Shown here: in pieces, positions 7,327 to 14,004 of the stretch
How positions within the stretch are numbered: position 1 is the stretch's first letter
Layout of the letters: each line of letters opens with the position of its first letter
Assembly: GCA_013813185.1 (NCBI GenBank)
Contig: JACCSD010000290.1
Coordinates: 1 to 14,318, forward strand
Direction: 5' to 3'
Length of the DNA stretch: 14,318 bases
Origin: Burkholderiaceae bacterium
GTDB lineage: Bacteria > Pseudomonadota > Gammaproteobacteria > Burkholderiales > Burkholderiaceae_F
The notes under the pieces: generated by a model
Seen by the model: only the letters and a program-made list of their open reading frames with translations
The model's database searches: none
Told to the model about the DNA's origin: nothing
Program-made: the position numbers and the translations under genes

Positions 7327-7514
7327 CCTGACGCCGTGCTGCGTTGCTCATACCGACCGGCTGTCGGCAAGGCAGGCGCATTGGCCGTTTGGATGAATGC
7401 GCAAACAAGCATCGCTGCTTATAGTTCTCTTGTCTGATCTGCCGGTGCTCTCCGCGTACTCCTCCGCATCCGAGCTCTCCGACCGGCACTTAGACACCGC
7501 ACGTATCAAACCCT

Positions 7515-7541
7515 GGCCCGCGCCCGCGGGCCTTTTTTTTT
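7515..7541 (+). terminator. Strong intrinsic terminator after argG
   Basis: GGCCCGC (7515-7521), loop GCCC, GCGGGCC (7526-7532), then nine T residues (7533-7541). This is a textbook Rho-independent terminator. It is 188 bp after the argG stop and only 36 bp before the ugpA start. The sequence from 7327 to 7514 shows no gene or RNA that I recognise; it has a TATAGT at 7420-7425 without a good -35. Confidence 0.9.
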
Positions 7542-7577
7542 GCGTGCTCGAAAGGAAAGCCGCTAGCATCCCGGCCC

Positions 7578-8459
7578 ATGGAAAAGCGCGTCCGCTTCCG
7601 TTCCACGTGGTTGCCCTGGGCGTTGCTGGCCCCGCAGCTGGCGGTGATCGGTGTCTTCTTCTTCTGGCCGGCGGGGCAAGCGTTATTGCAGTCGGTGCAA
7701 ATTCAGGACGCGTTCGGCGCTACGCGTGAGTTTGTCGGGCTGGATAACTTTCGCCAGCTGTTTGCCGACGAGACGTACATCGATTCGTTCAAGACCACGG
7801 CGATTTTTTCGGTGCTCGTGGCGGGCTTCGGCATCTCGATCGCGCTGGTGCTGGCGGTGTTCGCCGATCGCGCGCTGCGCGGCTCGGCGGTCTACAAGAC
7901 ATTGCTGGTGTGGCCGTACGCGGTAGCACCGGCAGTGGCCGGCGTGCTCTGGCTCTTCATGTTCGCGCCGTCGATCGGAATCGTGCCGTACGCATTGCGC
8001 CTGATCGGCTACGAGTGGAACCATCTGCTCAACGCCGATCATGCGATGGCGCTGATCGTAATGGCGGCGGTGTGGAAGCAGATCAGCTACAACTTTCTGT
8101 TCTTTCTCGCGGGCCTGCAGGGAATTCCCAAGTCGTTGATCGAAGCAGCGGCGATCGACGGCGCCGGCCCTTGGCGGCGCTTCTGGACGATCGTGTTTCC
8201 GCTGCTGTCGCCGGTGACGTTTTTCCTGTTGGTGATCAACATCGTTTATGCGTTTTTCGAAACGTTTGCGATCATCGATGCGTCGACGCAGGGCGGGCCG
8301 GGCAAAGAAACGGCGATTCTCGTCTACAAGGTGTACTACGACGGTTTCAAGGGGCTCGATCTCGGCAGCTCGGCGGCGCAGTCGGTCGTGCTGATGGCGA
8401 TCGTCATCGCGCTGACCGTGGTGCAGTTTCGCTATATTGAAAAGAAAGTCCAGTACTAA
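7578..8459 (+). CDS. ugpA: sn-Glycerol-3-phosphate ABC transporter permease UgpA
   Basis: One of two inner-membrane permeases of the UgpBAEC importer for glycerol-3-phosphate and glycerophosphodiesters. The 293-aa product (295 in E. coli) has about six membrane segments, beginning with LPWALLAPQLAVIGVFFFWP (12-31). The EAA loop that docks to the ATPase reads EAAAIDGAGPWRRF (189-202). The start ATG 7578 fits the family N-terminus, but the nearest purine-rich stretch (AAAGGAAA, 7551-7558) is about 19 nt away, too far for a normal ribosome binding site. The genes usually follow ugpB. Here the upstream neighbour is the argG terminator, so both the promoter and the binding protein must be elsewhere or cryptic. 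The next gene is ugpE, 82 bp on. Confidence 0.92.
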   Translation: MEKRVRFRSTWLPWALLAPQLAVIGVFFFWPAGQALLQSVQIQDAFGATREFVGLDNFRQLFADETYIDSFKTTAIFSVLVAGFGISIALVLAVFADRALRGSAVYKTLLVWPYAVAPAVAGVLWLFMFAPSIGIVPYALRLIGYEWNHLLNADHAMALIVMAAVWKQISYNFLFFLAGLQGIPKSLIEAAAIDGAGPWRRFWTIVFPLLSPVTFFLLVINIVYAFFETFAIIDASTQGGPGKETAILVYKVYYDGFKGLDLGSSAAQSVVLMAIVIALTVVQFRYIEKKVQY

Positions 8460-8491
8460 ATGATGCCCGATGGCGCCTCACTGCGTTCGCT

Positions 8492-8506
8492 GCCCCCCGC
8501 GGGGGC
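8492..8506. repeat. GC-rich hairpin between ugpA and ugpE
   Basis: GCCCCC (8492-8497) and GGGGGC (8501-8506) form a perfect 6-bp stem around CGC. The surrounding CTGCGTTCGCTGCCCC motif resembles short GC hairpins scattered through Burkholderiales intergenic DNA (from recall, not checked). It could stabilise the upstream ugpA message end. There is no T-run, so termination is unlikely. Confidence 0.45.
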
Positions 8507-8508
8507 GC

Positions 8509-8541
8509 GTCAGTATCTTGGGGCGGACCGGCGATACTGAC
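8509..8541 (+). promoter_or_regulatory. Stem-loop ending at the ugpE start codon
   Basis: GTCAGTATC (8509-8517) and GATACTGAC (8533-8541) are perfect 9-bp inverted repeats around a 15-nt loop (8518-8532) that contains the only purine-rich stretch, GGGGCGGA. The stem ends on the base before the ugpE ATG (8542). In the mRNA this would display or hide the ribosome binding site and place the start codon against a helix, so a role in tuning ugpE translation is plausible. The function is inference. Confidence 0.5.
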
Positions 8542-9392
8542 ATGGTCGAACGCCGCCCTGCCCTGACCGTTCTGACGCATCTGGTCCTGATCCTCGGCGT
8601 GCTGATTGTCGCGTTCCCGGTGTACGTGACGCTGGTCGCATCGACCCACACCGCGCAAGCGATCGTGCAGGCGCCGATGCCGCTGGTGCCGGGCGATCAG
8701 ATGCTGCAAAACTACATGGCGGTGCTCTTCGGCACCGATGCTGGCGCAGGCTCCGCAGCACCGGTGGGCCGCATGATGTTCGTCAGCCTGGTCAGCGCGT
8801 TGACGATTGCGCTCGGCAAGATCACGATTTCCTTGCTGTCGGCGTTCGCCATCGTCTACTTCCGATTTCCGTTTCGCAATTTCTTTTTCTGGGCGATTTT
8901 CGTCACCCTTATGCTGCCGGTCGAGGTGCGCATCGGCCCGACGTACGAAGTCGTATCCGATCTCGGCATGCTGAACAGCTACGCCGGGCTGACGGTGCCG
9001 CTGATCGCCTCGGCCACGGCGACTTTCCTGTTCCGTCAGTTCTTTCTGACCGTACCCGATGAGCTCGCCGAAGCCGCACGCATCGATGGCGCCGGACCGA
9101 TGCGCTTTTTCTGGGATGTGCTGCTCCCGCTTTCGCGCACCAGCATTGCCGCGCTGTTCGTGATTCAGTTCATTTACGGATGGAATCAGTATCTGTGGCC
9201 GCTGCTGGTCACAACGCAGGAGAACATGTACCCGGTCGTGATGGGCATCAAGCGGATGATCGCCGGCGGTGACGCGGCCAACGACTGGAACCTGATCATG
9301 GCCACGGCGATGCTCGCGATGTTGCCGCCGGCGTTCGTCGTGTTGCTGATGCAGAAGTGGTTCGTCAAGGGTCTGGTGGAGACAGAAAAATA

Positions 9393-9393
<1 letters not shown>
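8542..9393 (+). CDS. ugpE: sn-Glycerol-3-phosphate ABC transporter permease UgpE
   Basis: Second permease of the Ugp importer, partner of UgpA. The 283-aa product (281 in E. coli) starts MVERRPALTVLTHLVLILG, closely matching the E. coli N-terminus, which fixes the start at 8542 although the frame is open to an ATG at 8470. Other family landmarks are LGKITISLLSAFAIVYFRFPFRN (91-113), LMLPVEVRI (123-131), the EAA loop EAARIDGAGPMRFF (177-190), and the C-terminal FVKGLVETEK. About six membrane segments are visible. The two hairpins in the gap from ugpA are unusual for a permease pair. The stop TAG shares its last base with the GTG start of ugpC, so the ATPase is translationally coupled to this gene. 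Confidence 0.95.
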
Positions 9394-10454
<1,061 letters not shown>

Positions 10455-10475
10455 TATTTGCTGAGTACCGCAGCA

Positions 10476-10517
10476 GCGGCTGGCGCAGCTGCGCCGCCGC
10501 GCACGAGATGTTTTTTT
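10476..10517 (+). terminator. GC-rich hairpin and T-tract after ugpC, candidate terminator
   Basis: GCGGC (10476-10480) pairs with GCCGC (10496-10500), and GGCGC (10482-10486) with GCGCC (10491-10495), around an AGCT loop with one bulged T. The inner 14 bp (10482-10495) are a perfect palindrome. Seven T residues follow at 10511-10517, about 10 nt beyond the stem, which is further than in a canonical terminator. It may end the ugpAEC transcript alone or with the hairpin of repeat copy 2. Confidence 0.4.
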
Positions 10518-10551
10518 CCTTTCCCCACAGTAAGTGAAAGTGTCCCGAACG

Positions 10552-10725
10552 CAAGCGTTGGGCGGAGCTGGCCTGCCTTCGGGGCGTCGCCCGAGGAACG
10601 GAGCAACGCCGGGGGTGTTAAGCAAAAAAACGCTTTAGCCTTTTTTTGCGCCGGCGTTGTGAGTACCGCAGTGGTCGGCACTTTAGTGCCCGACGCCCAG
10701 GCAGGCCAGCTCCGCCCAACGCTTG
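10552..10725. repeat. 174-bp nested palindromic repeat, copy 2 (MITE-like)
   Basis: Same length and orientation as the copy at 3564-3737, differing at 5 positions by hand alignment (169 of 174 identical). Here the terminal inverted repeats are perfect over 27 bp (10552-10578 and 10699-10725) and extend 2 bp further out (CG/CG, 10550-10727). The inner CAACGCCGG/CCGGCGTTG pair (10604-10612 and 10651-10659) is also perfect. The central A7/T7 hairpin (10622-10649) has one C-C mismatch (10631 and 10640). Weaker similarity continues on the left to about 10505 and on the right to about 10736. The element sits between convergent ugpC and fur. No transposase or target duplication is seen. Confidence 0.85.
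10622..10649. terminator. Central terminator-like hairpin of repeat copy 2
   Basis: GCAAAAAAA and TTTTTTTGC flank CGC-TTTA-GCC, a 12-bp stem with a single C-C mismatch. T7 tracts lie on the 3' side on both strands. It stands between two converging genes (ugpC and fur), where a bidirectional terminator would be useful. The mismatch makes it weaker than copy 1. Confidence 0.4.
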
Positions 10726-10754
10726 CGCGCCGCGATAACGACGCGTTCAGGCCC

Positions 10755-11210
10755 CTACTCTTTACGGCGAAACTCGCAGTTCGGCTTGGTGCAATCGCCA
10801 TACAAAGCGAGTGCGTGCCCGTGCAATTTGAACCCGCGCGTCGCCGCCACTTCATGCTGTCGGTTTTCGATTTCAGCATCGACAAACTCCTCGACCCGGC
10901 CGCAGGTCAGGCACACAAGGTGGTCGTGATGCGGCCCTTCATTCAACTCGAACATCGCGCGGCCGCCTTCGAAGTGATTGCGCGCCAACAGCCCGGCTTG
11001 CTCGAACTGCGTCAACACCCGGTACACCGTGGCAAGCCCGACATCGATATGCTCGGCTATCAGAGCCTTGTAGACGTCCTCAGCGCTCATGTGGCGCACG
11101 CCAAGCTCTTCGGAGCTGCGTTGAAAAATCTCGAGCACCTTGAGCCGGGGCAACGTTGCTTTAAGCCCGATGCTCTTCAGTTCGCTGGACGATGGCGGGA
11201 TGCGGGTCAT
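10755..11210 (-). CDS. fur: Ferric uptake regulator Fur
   Basis: Fe2+-responsive dimeric repressor of iron uptake genes. With the start at 11210 the product is 151 aa. It has an N-terminal winged helix (LKSIGLKATLPRLKVLEIF, 11-29; recognition-helix region DVGLATVYRVLTQFEQAGLL, 56-75) and a metal-binding dimerisation domain with HHDH (94-97), the CLTC cysteine pair C100/C103 and a second pair C140/C145. MTRIPPSSSELK aligns with the usual betaproteobacterial N-terminus, so ATG 11210 is preferred. Two upstream in-frame ATGs exist: 11258, which has a better ribosome binding site (GAGGAAG), and 11297, which would overlap bamE. The gene is divergent from bamE, a conserved arrangement in Burkholderia. 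Confidence 0.94.
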   Translation of the reverse strand: MTRIPPSSSELKSIGLKATLPRLKVLEIFQRSSEELGVRHMSAEDVYKALIAEHIDVGLATVYRVLTQFEQAGLLARNHFEGGRAMFELNEGPHHDHLVCLTCGRVEEFVDAEIENRQHEVAATRGFKLHGHALALYGDCTKPNCEFRRKE

Positions 11211-11288
11211 TGCCAATGCAACTGCCCGCTCATTAGCGAGCTCATTGACGGATATCATACGAGCTTCCTCTTCGGCGTCGTCTTCACT
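11211..11288. promoter_or_regulatory. fur-bamE divergent promoter region
   Basis: The 78 bp between the two divergent starts must hold both promoters unless fur starts further upstream. TATCAT (11253-11258, + strand) and the overlapping TATGAT (11259-11254, - strand) are -10-like; neither has a good -35. I see no clear Fur box of the GATAATGATAAT type. The assignment is positional and weak. Confidence 0.35.
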
Positions 11289-11780
11289 ATGACTCACCGT
11301 GTCGCGCTTCTGTTGCTGGGTTCGTGCGTCGCGCTAAGCGCGTGCCAGACGTTGTCGAGCGCCGGTTCTTCGGTGGCCGGTTGGGCGCCGACGTTCCTTG
11401 GGCCGTACCGTCCTGATGTCCATCAAGGCAACATCATCACGAAGGAAATGGTCGAGCAATTGCGGCAAGGCATGACACGCGAGCAAGTGCGCTTCATGCT
11501 GGGTACGCCACTTTTGACCAGCGAGTTTCATAAGGATCGCTGGGACTACGCGTACTACCTCAACCCTCTCAAGGGCGAGGTTCAGAATCGAAGACTCACT
11601 GTTCTTTTCAAGGACAACAAGCTCGACTCTTTCAGATCCGACGAGATGCCACAGGAGCACATGGCCGACGTGCTGATTCTCGGGCCAGACGCGCGCAAGA
11701 AGCCCCGGCAGGCACCGCGCCAGCCCGAGAAGGCGCCGGACGTTCTGACCCCGGCGCCAGGACGCGAGCCTTCCAATTGA
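11289..11780 (+). CDS. bamE: Outer-membrane assembly lipoprotein BamE (OmlA/SmpA)
   Basis: Small lipoprotein of the BAM complex that inserts beta-barrel proteins into the outer membrane. The 163-aa product has a lipoprotein signal ending in LSAC with acylated Cys19; Gln at +2 fits outer-membrane sorting. The BamE fold follows: PYRPDVHQGN, MVEQLRQGMTREQVRFMLGTPLLTSEFHKDRWDYAYYLNP (about residues 54-93), and a VLFKDNKL strand. A C-terminal tail of roughly 30 residues is rich in Pro, Arg and Lys (from GPDARKKPRQ) and extends past the core domain. ATG 11289 is set by the signal peptide, although the frame stays open far upstream. Its stop TGA overlaps the TTG start of dapB (TTGA). No strong ribosome binding site is visible. 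Confidence 0.92.
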   Translation: MTHRVALLLLGSCVALSACQTLSSAGSSVAGWAPTFLGPYRPDVHQGNIITKEMVEQLRQGMTREQVRFMLGTPLLTSEFHKDRWDYAYYLNPLKGEVQNRRLTVLFKDNKLDSFRSDEMPQEHMADVLILGPDARKKPRQAPRQPEKAPDVLTPAPGREPSN

Positions 11781-12571
11781 AACTTGCGATCGCCGGCGCC
11801 TCCGGCCGCATGGGTCGCATGTTGATCGAAACGGCGTTGGCGCAACCCGACGCAACGATCACGGCCGCGTTCGATCGTGCCGACAGTCCCGCGACCGGAC
11901 GCGACTGCGCCGAATTTCTCGGGCGCTCGACTGGAGTACCGGTCGTTGCCGACTTGAAATCAATCGGTGCGGCGGACGTCCTGATTGACTTCACGCGCCC
12001 CGAGGCGACGCTGGCTCACTTGAATGCCTGCACCACCGCCGGCGTCAATATGGTGATCGGCACGACGGGATTCGACGAAGCGGGTAAGCAGGCGATCGGC
12101 GCGGCTGCGAAGAAAATCGCGATTGTCTTTGCGCCGAACATGGGGGTGGGCGTCAACGCCATGTTGAAGCTGCTGGACCAGGCAGCACGTATTTTGGACG
12201 AGGGGTACGACGTCGAAATCATCGAAACACACCACAGGCACAAGGTGGATGCGCCGTCGGGTACGGCGCTGAAAATGGGCGAAGTCGTTGCCGAAGCTCG
12301 CGGCGAGAAGCTCGACAACGTTGCGATTTACGCGCGCGAAGGCACTGTCGGAGAACGAAAGGCGGGCGCGATTGGCTTTGCCAGCATTCGCGGTGGCGAC
12401 GTGATCGGCGATCACACCGTGCTCTTTGCCGGCGTCGGCGAGCGCATCGAGATCACGCACAAGGCGTCGAATCGGATGTCGTATGCCACCGGCAGCATGC
12501 GGGCGGCGCGGTTTCTGACCGGCCGTCGCACCGGCCTGTACGACATGTTCGACGTCCTTGGAATAAGGTAA
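11777..12571 (+). CDS. dapB: 4-Hydroxy-tetrahydrodipicolinate reductase
   Basis: NAD(P)H-dependent step of lysine and diaminopimelate synthesis, also feeding peptidoglycan. The 264-aa product has the dinucleotide motif GASGRMGR (7-14), DFTRPEATLAH (71-81), GTTGF (95-99), and the catalytic block with H152, H153 and K156 in THHRHKVDAPSGTA (151-164). The length is typical for Burkholderia DapB. The start is TTG 11777, giving MKLAIAGASG as in the family; it overlaps the bamE stop by four bases (TTGA), implying translational coupling. exbB follows after 9 bp. A rare start codon in a coupled position may lower its expression. Confidence 0.96.
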   Translation: MKLAIAGASGRMGRMLIETALAQPDATITAAFDRADSPATGRDCAEFLGRSTGVPVVADLKSIGAADVLIDFTRPEATLAHLNACTTAGVNMVIGTTGFDEAGKQAIGAAAKKIAIVFAPNMGVGVNAMLKLLDQAARILDEGYDVEIIETHHRHKVDAPSGTALKMGEVVAEARGEKLDNVAIYAREGTVGERKAGAIGFASIRGGDVIGDHTVLFAGVGERIEITHKASNRMSYATGSMRAARFLTGRRTGLYDMFDVLGIR

Positions 12572-12580
12572 GCAAACCAC

Positions 12581-13267
12581 GTGGAAGTGACCGCACTCGG
12601 ACTTTCGCACTTTTGGGCGCAGGCCGACACGGTCATTCGCCTGACCGCATACGTGCTGCTCGTGATGTCGGTCGCCAGCTGGTTCCTGATCGTGTGGAAG
12701 ACATGGGCGTGGTTGCGCGTGCGCCGCGCTTCCAAGGCGCTCGATGATTTTTGGAGTGCAAGCTCGGTCGAGTCGGCGGTCGCTCAGTTGAAGCCGCACG
12801 ACCGAGAAAATATTTTCGTGCCGCTGGCCAGTGGCGCCGCCGGTGCCGCTACCCATCCGGCATCCGAAGGAAGTTTGGCAGCGCAGATCGATCGCTCCGA
12901 ACTGATAACGCGCGCGTTGCGCCAAAGAATCAATGAAGCGGCCGGCAAGCTTGAGTCGGGTCTGACAATTCTCGCCTCTGTCGGGAGCACCGCGCCCTTC
13001 GTTGGACTGTTCGGCACGGTGTGGGGCATCTATCACGCGCTGATCAACATTGCACGCTCGGGGCAGATCGCGATCGACAAAGTAGCCGGCCCGGTCGGCG
13101 AAGCATTGATCATGACCGCGGTCGGGCTCGCTGTCGCCATTCCCGCGGTACTCGCGTACAACGCGTTCACCCGCGTGAATCGCCTAGTGCTCGGTCAGCT
13201 CGACGGCTTCGCGCACGACCTGCACGCGACGCTGACGATGGGCTCTCGGCTCCCGGCGAACACGTGA
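12581..13267 (+). CDS. exbB: ExbB/TolQ/MotA-family proton channel protein
   Basis: Inner-membrane subunit of the proton-driven ExbB-ExbD motor that energises TonB-dependent outer-membrane uptake; TolQ is the close alternative. The 228-aa product has three membrane segments at about residues 20-42, 128-153 and 173-195, separated by the large cytoplasmic loop. Family motifs are ASVGSTAPFVGLFGTVWGI (132-150) and GEALIMTAVGLAVAIPAVLAYN (173-194). The start is GTG 12581, with AAGG at 12565-12568 inside the end of dapB. The pairing with exbD and the nearby fur support an iron-uptake role, but tonB and the tol-pal genes are absent from the window, so ExbB rather than TolQ is inferred from the Burkholderia dapB neighbourhood. 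Confidence 0.88.
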   Translation: MEVTALGLSHFWAQADTVIRLTAYVLLVMSVASWFLIVWKTWAWLRVRRASKALDDFWSASSVESAVAQLKPHDRENIFVPLASGAAGAATHPASEGSLAAQIDRSELITRALRQRINEAAGKLESGLTILASVGSTAPFVGLFGTVWGIYHALINIARSGQIAIDKVAGPVGEALIMTAVGLAVAIPAVLAYNAFTRVNRLVLGQLDGFAHDLHATLTMGSRLPANT

Positions 13268-13308
13268 GCGGTTTGAGCGCAACGCCTTCCTCTTCTTGCC
13301 GCTGCTAA

Positions 13309-13755
13309 ATGGCGTTCGGAGGATTCGAGCGACACAGCGGCCCGTCGCAACCGATGAGCGAGATCAACGTGACACCGCTTGTCGACGTGATGCTGGTCCT
13401 GCTGGTGATCTTCATCATCACCGCCCCTCTGCTGTCGTACGCGATCAAACTCGATCTGCCGAATGACCCGGCGCCTGCGGCCGAAGCGGCGGTCAGCACG
13501 ATCAAGCTGTCGATCGACGCCGAAGGCAAGGTCTACCTCGACACCGAAACAATCACTGACGATCAGCTGCGCGCCCGATTTTCGGCCGCCGCCAAGGCGT
13601 CGCCGGTACCCGAAGTGCATGTACGGGCCGACAAAGCCACGCGCTACGAGCGGGTTGCCTTCGTTCTGTCGTCGGCGCAGCAAGCCGGATTGAGCAAAAT
13701 AGGCTTCGTTACCGAGCCGGTCGGAACTCCTGCGGAAGTGCCAGCACAACGCTGA
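13309..13755 (+). CDS. exbD: ExbD/TolR-family biopolymer transport protein
   Basis: Partner of ExbB, a single-span protein with a periplasmic domain. The 148-aa product has MSEINVTPLVDVMLVLLVIFIITAPLL (16-42): a short cytoplasmic N-terminus and then the membrane helix with the proton-carrying aspartate D26. The periplasmic part (about 47-148) contains KLSIDAEGKVYLDTETI and RADKATRYERVAFVLSSAQQAGLSKIGFVTEP. ATG 13309 gives MAFGGFERHSG, as in related proteins. The 41-bp gap after exbB is pyrimidine-rich (CCTTCCTCTTCTTGCC, about 13285-13300) and has no visible ribosome binding site, while GGAGG lies just inside the gene (13318-13322). It is the last gene of the bamE-dapB-exbB-exbD run. Confidence 0.92.
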   Translation: MAFGGFERHSGPSQPMSEINVTPLVDVMLVLLVIFIITAPLLSYAIKLDLPNDPAPAAEAAVSTIKLSIDAEGKVYLDTETITDDQLRARFSAAAKASPVPEVHVRADKATRYERVAFVLSSAQQAGLSKIGFVTEPVGTPAEVPAQR

Positions 13756-14004
13756 TCTCAGAGCGGCCTCAATGGTGCGAAACGCTCTTCTTCAGATAGC
13801 CAGACAGAAAAAGTTTCGCGCAGTCAGCGGGCTTGTTTGACGTTCATGTCCCGCTGTATGTCAAAGGCGCGAGCAAGTCCAGACAGGTAGCGGTGAAGAG
13901 GTTTCAGGTACTTCGAAGTAGTCGTATCCAGCCCACTTCACTGCTGCCGGGCAAGAAAAGCGTTCCGACTTTTTCGTTTTCACCGCTGCGCAGCTTGCGG
14001 TGAG
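13756..14004. other. Unassigned intergenic stretch of lower GC
   Basis: Between convergent exbD and the ParA-like gene I recognise no gene. By hand count 13801-13980 is about 52% GC, below the flanking genes. TTTGAC/GTCAAA arms lie near 13836-13866, and TCACCGC/GCGGTGA (13979-13985 and 13996-14002) form a 7-bp inverted repeat with a 10-nt loop just beyond the ParA-like stop, a possible 3'-end hairpin. A 37-codon stop-bounded frame at 13824-13937 (-) reads SGLDTTTSKYLKPLHRYL, but it has no ATG and no known homologue that I can name. It may be a gene relic or simple spacer. Confidence 0.3.

Noticed and set aside
7327..7514. A tRNA or a ugpB remnant in the argG-ugpA gap
   Set aside because: No cloverleaf with a T-loop could be folded, and no frame resembles the UgpB signal peptide or solute-binding motifs.
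7564..7569. TAGCAT with TTGCGT (7540-7545) as a ugpA promoter
   Set aside because: Transcription would start only a base or two before the ATG, and the -35 overlaps the T-run of the terminator.
8470..8541. ATG 8470 as the ugpE start
   Set aside because: The 24 extra residues are coded by the two hairpins, and the sequence from ATG 8542 matches the E. coli UgpE N-terminus residue by residue.
13824..13937. A 37-codon minus-strand gene
   Set aside because: No ATG or ribosome binding site and no recognised family; kept only as a remark on the unassigned stretch.
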